The notes: generated by a model from the sequence alone, not told the origin. A stretch of 32,526 nt of DNA from an uncultured beta proteobacterium (GCA_903945325.1 CAJAVE010000139.1:1-32526), one strand, 5' to 3'. Positions 1 to 8,464 are shown, counted from the first letter of the stretch. Translations and numbers: made by a program.

Positions 1-1
1 C

Positions 2-2059
2 CCCCGTTCGCCCAAGCCGATTCCCGCGCTGTACACCGAGGAGCCCGCGCAAAACGGTGCGCGTCGAACCATCGTCAAGCGCCCCGGTCAGTTGGGTGTG
101 GTCGCAGTGGGGCACAAAATCCCGGCTGCCACCCACCCCGACTTTGCGCCGGTGATGCTGATGAGCGCCATCCTCGCCGATGGCAAAAACAGCCGCATGT
201 ACAAGGCTATCACCAACAAGAACCTGTCCACCGGCGTCGATGGCGAGTTTGGAATTTTTGCCGACCCCGCACTGCACATCGTTTTTGCGCCACTGGCGCC
301 CGGTGCCAAGCATGACGAGGTGGAAGCCATCATCGTGCAGGAGATCGAGCGCCTGAAGAAGGACGGCGTGACCGAGGTCGAACTCAAGGCCGCCGTGGCC
401 AAGAACGCGGCCGATGCTGCCTTCAAGCTCGACGGCTCGTTTGGCATTGCCGGCAACATCAACGAATTCATCAGCGCGGGCGACTGGACCCTGTTTTACG
501 GCCTGGACGAAGCCACCAAGAAAGTGACCGTGGCGGACATCCAGCGCGTAGCCAACAAGTACCTGGTCGAAGACTCCAGCACCACCGGATGGTTTATCCC
601 CACCAACGCGGCCACAGCGGCGGCCAGCGGCGGCGCCAAGCCGGCTGCCAAGCCCGGCTTCAAGGCCTCGCTGGCGGATGGCCCTTACTACTACCGTGAC
701 CCCAACCTCGGCGCAGCCACCCAGCCCGCAATGGCGGCGGCCAAAGAGCCCGCTGGCGCAGGCGCCCTTGCCGGGGCCGGGGCCAAAATTGCTCCGAACG
801 TCAAGCGCAGCAAAATTGCGGGCGTGGACGTCATCGCCTACCCCACTGGCGTGAAAGACGTTGTCACCGTGCGTGGCTCGCTGCCCGCCGGGCGTTCCCA
901 AAGCGCGGGCGGCAATCCGGCGGTGGCCACTCTCACCGCCATGCTGCTGGACCAGGGCACCAAAACGCAGGACAAGTTTGCCATTGCAGAAAAGCTTGAA
1001 GCGGTGGGCGCGGCCATCAACTTCCGCGCGGGCACCGACCTGCTGGACATCAGCGCCAAGTCTCTGAAGAAAGATGCGCCCATGGTGCTGGGCCTGATTG
1101 CCGAGCAGCTGCGTACACCGGCCTTTGCGCCAGAAGAGTTTGCCAAGGTCAAGAAGCAGCTGGCAGGCGGCATCAAACGCAGCCTGGAGAGCACGGATTT
1201 TCGCGCCTCAGATGCATTCAACCGTCTGACCTATCCGGTTGGCCACCCCAGCCGCAGCGTGGCGCCAGACGACATGCTGGCCGCCATTGAAGCCGCCACG
1301 CTGGACGACGTGGTGGCCTTTCACCAAGCCAACTATGGCCCTGCGGCCATGAGCCTGGTGCTGGTGGGCGACTTGGACCTGCCGTCACTGCAAGCCGAGA
1401 TTGCCAGGGCATTCGCCGGTTGGACGGGTGGCAAAACCGCAGTGCGTGCGGCCAAACCCGCAGGCCCTGCTGCGGCCGCTACGCAGGATGTGGCCATGGA
1501 CGGAAAAACCAGCATCTCCATCGTCTTGGGTCAGCCCAGCGGTTTGCGCTACAACGACCCCGACTACCAGGCGTTGCGCGTGGCGACCGCCATTCTGGGC
1601 AGCGGTTTCACCGGACGCCTGATGGCCAATGTGCGTGACAAGGAAGGCCTGACCTATGACGTGGGTTCCGCCTTGCAGAATGACATGGTGAACGATGGTG
1701 ACTGGCGAATCTACGGCACATTTGCGCCTGATTTGCTGGACAAAGGCATTGCCTCCACCCAGCGTCAGCTCAAGCTTTGGTTTGAGGCAGGGGCCACTTC
1801 GGTCGAGATCAGTGCGCGCAAGAGCAACCTGATTGGCTCTTTCAAGACCGGCCTGGCCACGACAGGCGGCATGGCGGGCGCCTTGCTGAGCGCAGTGAAC
1901 CGGGGCTACGACGTGACGTGGCTCGACGATTTTCCGGCACGCGTCGCTGCGTTAAGCGACCAGCAGGTCAACGCAGCCATCAAGAAATACCTCAAACCCG
2001 AGAGCATGGTGCTGGTGCGTGCCGGCACCTTTGCCGGTGCTGCGTCGGTGGCCAAGTAG
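2..2059 (+). CDS. M16 family metallopeptidase (pitrilysin/insulinase-like), 5' truncated by window edge
   Basis: The reading frame is open from the first bases, so the gene starts upstream of the window. About 685 residues are visible. The first part matches the later half of an M16 domain (the VGHKIPAATHPDF strand, then ILADGKNSRMY). An Ala/Pro/Gly-rich linker at about 195-260 leads into a second M16 unit (GVKDVVTVRGSLPAGRS, then FTGRLMANVRDKEGLTYDV). The zinc-binding HxxEH motif would lie in the missing N-terminal part; none is visible, and the second M16 unit usually lacks it. The family are periplasmic or membrane-associated zinc proteases that enclose peptides between two half-shells. 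In proteobacteria they often occur as a tandem pair or a single double-length protein like this one. The family is clear; the substrate is unknown. Confidence 0.9.
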   Translation, partial: PRSPKPIPALYTEEPAQNGARRTIVKRPGQLGVVAVGHKIPAATHPDFAPVMLMSAILADGKNSRMYKAITNKNLSTGVDGEFGIFADPALHIVFAPLAPGAKHDEVEAIIVQEIERLKKDGVTEVELKAAVAKNAADAAFKLDGSFGIAGNINEFISAGDWTLFYGLDEATKKVTVADIQRVANKYLVEDSSTTGWFIPTNAATAAASGGAKPAAKPGFKASLADGPYYYRDPNLGAATQPAMAAAKEPAGAGALAGAGAKIAPNVKRSKIAGVDVIAYPTGVKDVVTVRGSLPAGRSQSAGGNPAVATLTAMLLDQGTKTQDKFAIAEKLEAVGAAINFRAGTDLLDISAKSLKKDAPMVLGLIAEQLRTPAFAPEEFAKVKKQLAGGIKRSLESTDFRASDAFNRLTYPVGHPSRSVAPDDMLAAIEAATLDDVVAFHQANYGPAAMSLVLVGDLDLPSLQAEIARAFAGWTGGKTAVRAAKPAGPAAAATQDVAMDGKTSISIVLGQPSGLRYNDPDYQALRVATAILGSGFTGRLMANVRDKEGLTYDVGSALQNDMVNDGDWRIYGTFAPDLLDKGIASTQRQLKLWFEAGATSVEISARKSNLIGSFKTGLATTGGMAGALLSAVNRGYDVTWLDDFPARVAALSDQQVNAAIKKYLKPESMVLVRAGTFAGAASVAK

Positions 2060-2066
2060 GGAAGGC

Positions 2067-2089
2067 GCACCGGTGCCAGGCGCCGGTGC
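2067..2089 (+). terminator. Short GC hairpin after the M16 peptidase gene
   Basis: The arms GCACCGG (2067-2073) and CCGGTGC (2083-2089) are perfectly complementary around a 9-nt loop, a few bases after the peptidase stop. No T-run follows, so this is at best a weak or Rho-assisted terminator. Confidence 0.3.
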
Positions 2090-2133
2090 CGCACTTGCCA
2101 TGGGGTTTGAATTGCGGCACAGTTCTCGTTGAT

Positions 2134-3378
2134 ATGACCGACCCGACAACGCACAAACCCGTCTTGCTGCTGGTGGACGACCAGCCCTCCAATATCCAGG
2201 TTCTGCACCAGATATTCAAGGCCGATCACGAGGTTTATATGGCTACCAGCGGCGAGCAGGCCCTGGCTTTTTGCGCCAGCCAGCTGCCCGACCTGATCCT
2301 GCTCGATGTCGTCATGCCCGGCCTCAACGGGCATCAGGTCTGCGTCAAGCTCAAAGCCGACGCCCGGACCCGGGACATTCCCGTGATTTTTGTGACCGGC
2401 CACAACAACCCGGAAGATGAGTCCGAAGGCCTGCGCCTGGGCGCTGTGGACTTTATTTCCAAGCCGGTCAACGCGGCCATCGTGCGGGCGCGGGTGCGGG
2501 TGCAACTCATGTTGAGCCGTTCTTTGCGCCAGGTGCAGGAACTCAATGAAACGCTGGAAGAGCGTGTCGCGCAGCGCACCACCGAACTGCGCCAGGCCAT
2601 GCAGGACTTGCGCCAGTCGCAGGACAGCCTGGCCGACAGCGAAGCCCGCGCCACCCTGAGCACCCTGATTGCCAGCGTGTCGCACGAGTTGGGCACGCCG
2701 CTGGGCAATAGCCGCATGGTCGCCAGCACTTTGGCCGAGCAGACCAAGGCCATGGCGCTAGCCCTGAAGGCCGGGCAAATCAAACGGTCTTCGCTGGATC
2801 ACTATGTGGAGCAGGTGTCTGACGGCATCAACCTGCTGGAATCCAATCTGGAGCGATCGGTCGAGTTGCTGGGCGACTTCCGCCAGGTGGCAGCTGACCA
2901 GGCCAGTGAGCAACGCCGCCTGTTCAAACTGGATGTCGTGGTGGGAGAGATTTTGCACACGCTCAGCCCGAGTCTGAAACGCCAGCCGCACTGCATTGTG
3001 GTGGATATTGCCCCGGGCATCATCATGGACAGCCAGCCCGGTGCGCTGGGGCGCGTCCTCATCAACCTGGTCAATAACGCCTACCTGCACGCCTTTGAGG
3101 GCCGCACCGACGGGGTGCTGACCATCAGCGGCCGGGCGGACGCCAATCAGGTCACACTGGTGGTGGCTGACAACGGCATCGGCATAGCCCCCGAGTTGCT
3201 CGACAAAGTGTTTGACCCGTTTGTCAGCACCAAGATCGGCAAGGGCGGCACCGGCCTGGGCATGGCCATTGTTCAAAACCTGGTGACCAAGTCGCTGGGG
3301 GGGCGCATCGAGGTGCAGTCCGCGCCGGGGCAGGGCACGCGGTTTGAGCTCACCCTGCCCACAGTGTTTTCCGGCTGA
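2134..3378 (+). CDS. Response-regulator/histidine-kinase hybrid (REC-HisKA-HATPase), cytoplasmic
   Basis: The protein has 414 residues. An N-terminal receiver domain (about 8-125) has the acidic pair D15/D16, phospho-acceptor D58 in LLDVVMPG and K110 in FISKPV. A helical, probably coiled-coil linker (about 130-172) follows. The dimerisation domain has H184 in SVSHELGTP, and the C-terminal ATPase domain has NLVNNAY, DNGIGIAP and GTGLGMAI. There is no membrane segment or PAS domain, so the input must reach the receiver domain from a separate kinase, or the receiver tunes the kinase in cis. The start was set at 2134 because the receiver fold begins directly after it; the frame stays open upstream into the peptidase gene, but that extension looks non-coding. 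No output regulator gene is adjacent, so the partner is unknown. Confidence 0.88.
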   Translation: MTDPTTHKPVLLLVDDQPSNIQVLHQIFKADHEVYMATSGEQALAFCASQLPDLILLDVVMPGLNGHQVCVKLKADARTRDIPVIFVTGHNNPEDESEGLRLGAVDFISKPVNAAIVRARVRVQLMLSRSLRQVQELNETLEERVAQRTTELRQAMQDLRQSQDSLADSEARATLSTLIASVSHELGTPLGNSRMVASTLAEQTKAMALALKAGQIKRSSLDHYVEQVSDGINLLESNLERSVELLGDFRQVAADQASEQRRLFKLDVVVGEILHTLSPSLKRQPHCIVVDIAPGIIMDSQPGALGRVLINLVNNAYLHAFEGRTDGVLTISGRADANQVTLVVADNGIGIAPELLDKVFDPFVSTKIGKGGTGLGMAIVQNLVTKSLGGRIEVQSAPGQGTRFELTLPTVFSG

Positions 3379-3388
3379 TTATTTTCAC

Positions 3389-3402
3389 CAAGCATTTGCT
3401 TG
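3389..3402. promoter_or_regulatory. Perfect palindrome upstream of the tetR gene, candidate operator
   Basis: CAAGCA-TT-TGCTTG is a perfect inverted repeat in the 56-bp AT-richer gap before the TetR gene, about 33 bp before its ATG. TetR-family proteins bind palindromes of this size and commonly repress their own promoter, so autoregulation is the simplest reading. The assignment is an inference from position and symmetry. Confidence 0.5.
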
Positions 3403-3434
3403 CTAATAATAGTTGAATTTGGTATCGTCGGGGT

Positions 3435-4091
3435 ATGACCACCGACGCAGCCCTGCTTGAAACCGCCGCCGCCAAGCGACCGCGCGGCAGACCCCGCAAG
3501 ACGGTCGACGAGCGCGACGACGGCAACCGCCGCGTTGCCCTGCTGGCTGCGGCCGCGTTGCTGTTTCGCCGCAAGGGTTTTTCGGCCACCACAACGCGGG
3601 ACATTGCCGCCGCCGCCGGCATGCAAAGCGGCTCGCCCTTCTACCATTTCAAAAGCAAGGATGCGCTGCTGTTCGCGGTGATGGAAGAGGGCATGCGCGC
3701 CGCCCTGTCGCGCCAGCGTGCGGTGGTGCAAGCACCAGGCCACGCCAGTTTGTCTCCTCAATCTCGACTGCGCGAACTGGTGCAGGTGCACTTTGACGTG
3801 CTGCTGGGGCCGGGCAACGACTTTGTGCCGGTGATGCTGTACGAGTCGCGCTCTTTGCAGGCGCGCCAGCGCAAGCTGGTGGCGCAGTTGATTTCTGAAT
3901 ACGAATCCCTGTGGATGCCAGTGCTGAGTGCACTGCACGCCAGTGGGCACTTGCGCGCGCCGGTGGGCCTGGCACGCCTGCTGATCCTGGGTGCACTGAA
4001 CTGGTCGGTGCAATGGTTCGATGCCAAAAAAGGCGCGTCGGTACAGGATCTGACCGACGCTGCCATGGCCCTATTTTTGAAATCCGACTGA
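3435..4091 (+). CDS. TetR/AcrR family transcriptional regulator
   Basis: The protein has 218 residues. A basic N-terminal tail (KRPRGRPRK, AT-hook-like) precedes a TetR DNA-binding domain at about 33-80, with the helix-turn-helix around TTTRDIAAAAGMQSGSPFYHF followed by KSKDALL. The C-terminal ligand-binding part is all-helical and not specific in sequence. It lies 16 bp upstream of the SDR gene on the same strand and starts the run SDR, acyl-CoA dehydrogenase, thioesterase. TetR proteins next to such genes often sense acyl-CoA esters and repress the cluster until substrate appears. That role is inferred from neighbours; the family call is firm. Confidence 0.9.
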   Translation: MTTDAALLETAAAKRPRGRPRKTVDERDDGNRRVALLAAAALLFRRKGFSATTTRDIAAAAGMQSGSPFYHFKSKDALLFAVMEEGMRAALSRQRAVVQAPGHASLSPQSRLRELVQVHFDVLLGPGNDFVPVMLYESRSLQARQRKLVAQLISEYESLWMPVLSALHASGHLRAPVGLARLLILGALNWSVQWFDAKKGASVQDLTDAAMALFLKSD

Positions 4092-4107
4092 TTAAGGGAC
4101 TATTTCG

Positions 4108-4992
4108 ATGCAATACGGATCCGTTTTTGCCCCCAACCTGTTCGCAGGCCAAGTGGTTGTCGTCACCGGCGGAGGCTCGGGCATCGGTCGCTGCGTGGCG
4201 CATGAGCTGGCGTCGCTGGGCGCCCAGGTGGCGCTGGTGGGCCGCAAGCTTGAGAAGCTGCAAAAGGTGGCCGCCGAAATCGCCCAGGATGGTGGGCGCG
4301 TCAGTTTCCAGGTCTGCGACATCCGCCAGGAAGAAGTGGTCAAGCAGACGGTTGCCGCCATCGTGGCCGAGCATGGCCCTGTCAGCGGGCTGGTCAACAA
4401 CGCCGGTGGTCAGTTCATGACCCCGCTGGAAGCCATTACTGCCAAGGGCTGGGAGGCGGTGGTCAACACCAACCTGACCGGCGGTTTTTTGATGGCGCGA
4501 GAGTGCTATCTGCAGAGCATGAACAAGCACGGGGGAGCAATAGTCAACATCGTGGCTGACATGTGGGGCTCCATGCCGGGCATGGGCCACAGCGGCGCGG
4601 CGCGGGCCGGCATGGTCAGCTTTACCGAAACGGCGGCGGTGGAGTGGGCGGCCAGGGGCGTACGCGTCAATGCAGTTGCTCCGGGCTACATCGCCTCCAG
4701 CGGCATGGACAACTATCCCGTCGAGATGGCACCCATGATTCGCGAGATGGCCAAGACCATTCCCGCCGGGCGCTTTGGTACCGAGGCCGAAACGGCCGCC
4801 GGCATCGTGTTTTTACTCAGCCCTGCTGCGTCCTTCATCAGCGGTACCACGCTACGCATCGATGGTGCACGCCCACAAGCCCGCGCCGGTTACCCCATGC
4901 GCGTGCCCGATGCAGCGGTGCAGGCGCGTGACGCGGTCAAGCCCTTCAACGGCTTTCACCGCGCCCAAACACCGAAGATTTTCCAAAACTGA
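4108..4992 (+). CDS. SDR oxidoreductase resembling peroxisomal trans-2-enoyl-CoA reductase / 2,4-dienoyl-CoA reductase
   Basis: The protein has 294 residues. The Rossmann nucleotide motif TGGGSGIG is at 20-27 and NNAG at 97-100. The usual Ser-Tyr-Lys triad is absent: where most SDRs have YxxxK, this protein has S162-G-A-A-R166 within GHSGAARAGM, and no serine occupies the usual earlier position (NIVADMWG). From memory, human PECR has the same HSGAARAG segment, LLSPAASF and a similar VPD-containing tail, so the change looks like a subfamily trait and not damage. The likely reaction is NADPH-dependent reduction of an enoyl- or dienoyl-CoA. The gene sits 4 bp before an acyl-CoA dehydrogenase, which fits beta-oxidation of an unsaturated or branched acyl-CoA. 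The exact substrate is unknown. Confidence 0.82.
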   Translation: MQYGSVFAPNLFAGQVVVVTGGGSGIGRCVAHELASLGAQVALVGRKLEKLQKVAAEIAQDGGRVSFQVCDIRQEEVVKQTVAAIVAEHGPVSGLVNNAGGQFMTPLEAITAKGWEAVVNTNLTGGFLMARECYLQSMNKHGGAIVNIVADMWGSMPGMGHSGAARAGMVSFTETAAVEWAARGVRVNAVAPGYIASSGMDNYPVEMAPMIREMAKTIPAGRFGTEAETAAGIVFLLSPAASFISGTTLRIDGARPQARAGYPMRVPDAAVQARDAVKPFNGFHRAQTPKIFQN

Positions 4993-4996
4993 TCGT

Positions 4997-6172
4997 ATGC
5001 TCACAGAAAACATCACCCAAGAAGACATCACAGCGGTGGAAGACGCCGCGCGCCGCTTCATCCAGACTGAAGTCAAGCCGCACCTGGAAGCCTGGGAAGA
5101 AGCTGGCGAGTTCCCGCGCAGCCTGTACCAGCGCGCCGCCGACATGGGCTGGCTTGCCATGGGGTACCCGGAAGAGTTTGGCGGCACGCCCGCGCCATGG
5201 GCCTTGCGCAATGCCATGACGATTGCGCTGGCGCGCACGGGTGGCAGCGGCGGCCTGATGGCCAGCCTGTTCAGCCACAACATTGGCCTGCCACCGGTGG
5301 TGCGCCATGGCAGCCCGGCCCTGCAGCAGAAGGTGATCCCGGATGTGCTGACTGGCAAGAAGATTGCGGCCCTGGCCATTACTGAACCCGGTGGCGGAAC
5401 GGATGTGTCTGCACTGAAAACGACGGCACGACTCGAAGGCGACGAGTATGTGGTGGATGGCGAAAAAATCTTCATCACATCGGGCACCCGTGCCGACTGG
5501 TACACCGTGGCGGTGCGTACCGACCTGAAGAACAAAGGCCCCATGGGTATCTCCATGCTGATGGTGCCGGGGGATGCGGTGGGCCTGACACGCAGACCCT
5601 TGAAGAAAATGGGTTGGCTGTGTTCCGACACTGCGCAGCTGCGCTTTGACAACGTGCGGGTGCCAGCCAGCAACCTGGTGGGGGAAGAAGGCTCGGGCTT
5701 CAAGATCATTTTGACCAACTTCAATGGCGAGCGCCTGTCGATGGCGGCCATGGCCCTGGGCTTCTCGGAATGCTGCTATGACGAGGCGCTCAGCTGGGCG
5801 CAGCAGCGCAAGACGTTTGGCAGCGCGCTGATTGACCACCAGGTGATTCGCCACAAGTTGATGGACATGAAGATGCGCATCGAGTCCACCCGCGCCTGGC
5901 TCAACGCCGTGTCGGCACGCGCCGATGCGGGTGACCGGGGCGACAAAGCGGCCAAGGGAGCGGAGTGGGTGGCGCAGGTCTGCCTGCTGAAGAATCACGC
6001 CACCCAAACCATGCAGTTCTGCGCCGACCAGGGCGTGCAGATTCTGGGCGGCATGGGCTACATGCGCGGCACGGCCTGCGAGCGCATTTACCGGGAAGTC
6101 AAGGTCATGATGATTGGCGGCGGTGCGGAAGAGATCATGAAAGAGTTGGCCTCCCGTCAGTTGGGTCTGTGA
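4997..6172 (+). CDS. Acyl-CoA dehydrogenase (isovaleryl-CoA-dehydrogenase-like active site)
   Basis: The protein has 391 residues, normal for a soluble FAD-dependent acyl-CoA dehydrogenase forming the alpha,beta double bond of an acyl-CoA and passing electrons to ETF. Visible marks are AITEPGGGTDVSALKT (FAD/substrate loop), the middle beta domain, QRKTFGSALIDHQ, ILGGMGYMRGTACERIYREVK and the C-terminal IGGGAEEIM. Medium-chain enzymes carry the catalytic glutamate in the C-terminal EGT motif. Here that place reads GGGAEE, while a glutamate (E245, in NGERLS) sits where isovaleryl- and long-chain enzymes keep theirs. The ATG at 4997 was chosen because it lies 4 bp after the SDR stop and starts the family fold; the longer in-frame extension overlaps the SDR gene. 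Confidence 0.93.
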   Translation: MLTENITQEDITAVEDAARRFIQTEVKPHLEAWEEAGEFPRSLYQRAADMGWLAMGYPEEFGGTPAPWALRNAMTIALARTGGSGGLMASLFSHNIGLPPVVRHGSPALQQKVIPDVLTGKKIAALAITEPGGGTDVSALKTTARLEGDEYVVDGEKIFITSGTRADWYTVAVRTDLKNKGPMGISMLMVPGDAVGLTRRPLKKMGWLCSDTAQLRFDNVRVPASNLVGEEGSGFKIILTNFNGERLSMAAMALGFSECCYDEALSWAQQRKTFGSALIDHQVIRHKLMDMKMRIESTRAWLNAVSARADAGDRGDKAAKGAEWVAQVCLLKNHATQTMQFCADQGVQILGGMGYMRGTACERIYREVKVMMIGGGAEEIMKELASRQLGL

Positions 6173-6181
6173 TACTGACGC

Positions 6182-6679
6182 ATGCCTAAAACACTGCACA
6201 CTGCACCGGATGGTGCTCCCGTTGAGTTCGAGCCCGAATATATCCAGGGATTGAAAAAGATCTTTGAAGAATCCATCGTCTTCAACACCGTGCTGGGTTT
6301 GAAGATTGCATCCATCACGCCTCAGCGGGTGATTGGCTACATTGCCATGAAGCCCGAGCTGGTAGGCCACTACAGCTACAACCGTATTCACGGTGGCGTG
6401 ATCAGCGCCGGGTTGGACGCCATGGGCGGACTGGCCGTCATGGCTGCCATCGGGGCGCGCCACATGGACGAGCCACCCCTGCAGCGCCTGCACCGCTTCA
6501 GCAAGTTGGGAACCATCGACCTGCGCGTTGACTACCTGCGCCCCGGCATCAGCGAGCGCTTTGAACTGCGGGCCGAAGTCATGCGCCTGGGCTCACGTGT
6601 GGCGTCCACCCGCATGGAGTTTCTGGGGGCGGATGGCAAGCTGATGTCCACTGGGGCCGGCGCTTACATTGTTTCCTGA
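6182..6679 (+). CDS. Hotdog-fold acyl-CoA thioesterase, YigI-like
   Basis: The protein has 165 residues with a single hotdog domain: RIHGGVISAGLDAMGG (about 68-83, the central helix) and GTIDLRVDYLRPG (110-122). The latter string is, from memory, nearly identical in E. coli YigI, described as a medium/long-chain acyl-CoA thioesterase. It hydrolyses acyl-CoA to free acid and CoA, probably as a release valve for the acyl-CoA genes just upstream. It starts 9 bp after the dehydrogenase stop, so co-transcription is likely. Its substrate range cannot be read from sequence. Confidence 0.85.
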   Translation: MPKTLHTAPDGAPVEFEPEYIQGLKKIFEESIVFNTVLGLKIASITPQRVIGYIAMKPELVGHYSYNRIHGGVISAGLDAMGGLAVMAAIGARHMDEPPLQRLHRFSKLGTIDLRVDYLRPGISERFELRAEVMRLGSRVASTRMEFLGADGKLMSTGAGAYIVS

Positions 6680-6682
6680 GAT

Positions 6683-6741
6683 GCTACGAATTTTATAGCT
6701 GCTTGCGCAATTTTTACGGGGTCTAGAGGCCGATTTGGTTT
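6683..6741 (+). repeat. Short interspersed repeat (TAGCTGCTTGCGC type), copy a
   Basis: The 95-bp gap between the thioesterase and MFS genes holds TATAGCTGCTTGCGCA followed by TCTAGAGGCCGATTTGG. The first block recurs at 22448-22476 (inverted), and a diverged copy of both blocks is at 32350-32393. An upstream GCTA pairs with the TAGC of the block. From memory this looks like an intergenic repeat common in Comamonadaceae genomes; its function is unknown. Confidence 0.6.
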
Positions 6742-6774
6742 GCAATTTTTACAAGAATCCAGCCTGAGCCCACC

Positions 6775-8055
6775 ATGATCCAGACATCCGAGAACGCACC
6801 GCGCCACTACACGCATCCGCTGGTTTTCCTGCTGCTGGTGATTCCGTTTGGTGCGGTCAGCGGATTCCTGGGTGTCACCGTCGTCTATTTACTGGGCCGT
6901 TCCGGCGTCGACCCGGTAACGATTGCCGTGCTGACGGGTTTGAGCTTTCTGCCGCACACCTTCAAGTTTCTGTACGCGCCGCTGGTGGACTTGACCCTCA
7001 AGCGCAAGCAGTGGTATGTGATGGCCTGCATCGGCAGCGCCTTGGGGATTGCTCTGCTGGGCATGGTGCCGGCCACGGAGGCGGGTTTGCCTTGGCTGCG
7101 CATTCTGGTGGTGGTGGGCAATGTGGCATCCGCCTTCCTGAGCATGGCGGTGGAGAGCCTGATGGCCTACAACACCGCGCCCGGTGAGTTGGGGCGCACA
7201 GCGGGCTGGTTCCAGGCGGGCAATCTGGGCGGCAGTGGATTGGGCGGTGGTCTGGCACTGGTGATTGCCGAGAACACCACGCTGGCCTGGCTGCCTGGCG
7301 TGGTGCTGGCGGTTGTGTGCCTGCTTGCGGGTCTGGCGATCTTTTACACCACCGAGCCTGAACCGCATTTGCCGCAGCTTGCGGACGAAGCGCAGGGGGC
7401 AGGAGTTGTGGCGAAAACCCACCCGGTGGGGCGTGCCATTCGGCGTGTGTTTCTCGACCTGTGGCAGGTTGCCAGCTCCCGCATGGGCTACCTGGGCTTG
7501 TTGATCTGCTTTTTGCCGATTGGCTCAGGCGCGGCGGGCAGCCTGTTTCCATTGTTCGCCACCGAGTGGGGTGCCAGCGCGGGTGACGTGGCGGCCACCA
7601 GCGGTGCGCTCAGCGGTTTGCTTGCGGCACTGGGCTGCATGGTGGGCGGCTATTTCTGCGACCGCATGGACCGCAAGCTGGCCTATGCGGTGTTTGGCCT
7701 CATCATGTCCGCTTGCGCGGTGCTGATGGCCTGGGCACCCCACACCTTGACCATGTATTACGTGTTTGTGCTGGCTTACGGTTTCATCAGCGGGCTGTGC
7801 TTTGCGTCGTTCACTGCTGTCACGCTGGAGGCCATCGGCAAGGGAGCCGCTGCAACCAAATACAGTATTTTTGCCTCGTTATCGAACACGCCCATTGCCT
7901 ACATGGGCATACTCAACAGCCACTTTTACGAAAAGGCGGGCAGCAATGCCGGCCTGTATTCGGATGCCGCCATGGGTGTTGCAGGGGTGATGGTGTTTCT
8001 TTTTGTGACCGTCGCATCCAGGGGGATGCACCAGCGTTATCTGGAGCGGCGCTGA
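6775..8055 (+). CDS. MFS transporter, AmpG/PAT-like
   Basis: The protein has 426 residues with about 12 hydrophobic segments in two six-helix halves, joined by a charged loop at about 200-225 (EPEPHLPQLADEAQ). The N-terminal half has FLPHTFKFLYAPLVDLTLKRK, the usual cytoplasmic loop 2-3 pattern of AmpG-like permeases, and the C-terminal half has GGYFCDRMDRK. AmpG itself imports muropeptides, but this superfamily branch also carries other substrates (acetyl-CoA, siderophores). The gene is 95 bp after the thioesterase, with an interspersed repeat between, so it may be separately transcribed. The substrate is not predictable. Confidence 0.82.
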   Translation: MIQTSENAPRHYTHPLVFLLLVIPFGAVSGFLGVTVVYLLGRSGVDPVTIAVLTGLSFLPHTFKFLYAPLVDLTLKRKQWYVMACIGSALGIALLGMVPATEAGLPWLRILVVVGNVASAFLSMAVESLMAYNTAPGELGRTAGWFQAGNLGGSGLGGGLALVIAENTTLAWLPGVVLAVVCLLAGLAIFYTTEPEPHLPQLADEAQGAGVVAKTHPVGRAIRRVFLDLWQVASSRMGYLGLLICFLPIGSGAAGSLFPLFATEWGASAGDVAATSGALSGLLAALGCMVGGYFCDRMDRKLAYAVFGLIMSACAVLMAWAPHTLTMYYVFVLAYGFISGLCFASFTAVTLEAIGKGAAATKYSIFASLSNTPIAYMGILNSHFYEKAGSNAGLYSDAAMGVAGVMVFLFVTVASRGMHQRYLERR

Positions 8056-8068
8056 TCCGTTTGAGACG

Positions 8069-8401
8069 TCACTCCAGTGCCGAGCCCACGCTGACAAAGA
8101 CCACTTTAACGACCAGCCAGCTTGCCAACACAATCAGCCATGACTTCCAGTTCACCCGTGGCGTGTTCAGCGTGTTTTCAGCAACTGTGAAAACGACGGC
8201 TCCTGCCAGGCCGAATGACAGCCCGATCAGGGTTTGGTCAAGCTTTTCTACCCAGTAATATTTTGGGTTGCCAGAAACGGGCTGGAAGACATGCACGACC
8301 AAACCAAACACCAGCCAGCGGACCAGGTATCCCCACCAACGCATCCAGAGCCCCGTGCCTACTGGGGGCCAATGTTCTGAGTTTGTAGGCGAAGTTTTCA
8401 T
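8069..8401 (-). CDS. Small hydrophobic membrane protein of unknown function
   Basis: The 110-residue version starting MKTSPTNSEHW has about three hydrophobic stretches (roughly 20-38, 60-76 and 88-106). The frame stays open to 8449, but the longer version would begin inside the terminator hairpin at 8442-8464, so the start at 8401 is preferred; no strong ribosome-binding site supports either. It is convergent with the MFS gene, with a 13-bp gap. I recognise no family. The alternating hydrophobic/charged pattern and Trp-rich segments look like a genuine inner-membrane protein. Confidence 0.6.
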   Translation of the reverse strand: MKTSPTNSEHWPPVGTGLWMRWWGYLVRWLVFGLVVHVFQPVSGNPKYYWVEKLDQTLIGLSFGLAGAVVFTVAENTLNTPRVNWKSWLIVLASWLVVKVVFVSVGSALE

Positions 8402-8441
8402 GGAGATGGGGAAAGATACCATTTTCATCCAGAAATGCAAA

Positions 8442-8464
8442 AGCCCCACGAAGATCGCGGGGCT
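8442..8464 (-). terminator. Rho-independent terminator for the liv/ligase/binding-protein operon
   Basis: Read on the minus strand, AGCCCC and GGGGCT pair, with CG/CG inside the loop, and the stem is followed by TTTTGCATTT. It lies about 220 bp after the binding-protein stop and just before the small membrane protein gene, so it would end the operon transcript and separate the two. Confidence 0.6.

Noticed and set aside
4946-6493. Long minus-strand open frame (515 codons) opposite the acyl-CoA dehydrogenase and thioesterase genes
   Set aside because: Its translation is His/Gln/Arg-rich with no domain; it is the antisense shadow of well-recognised genes.
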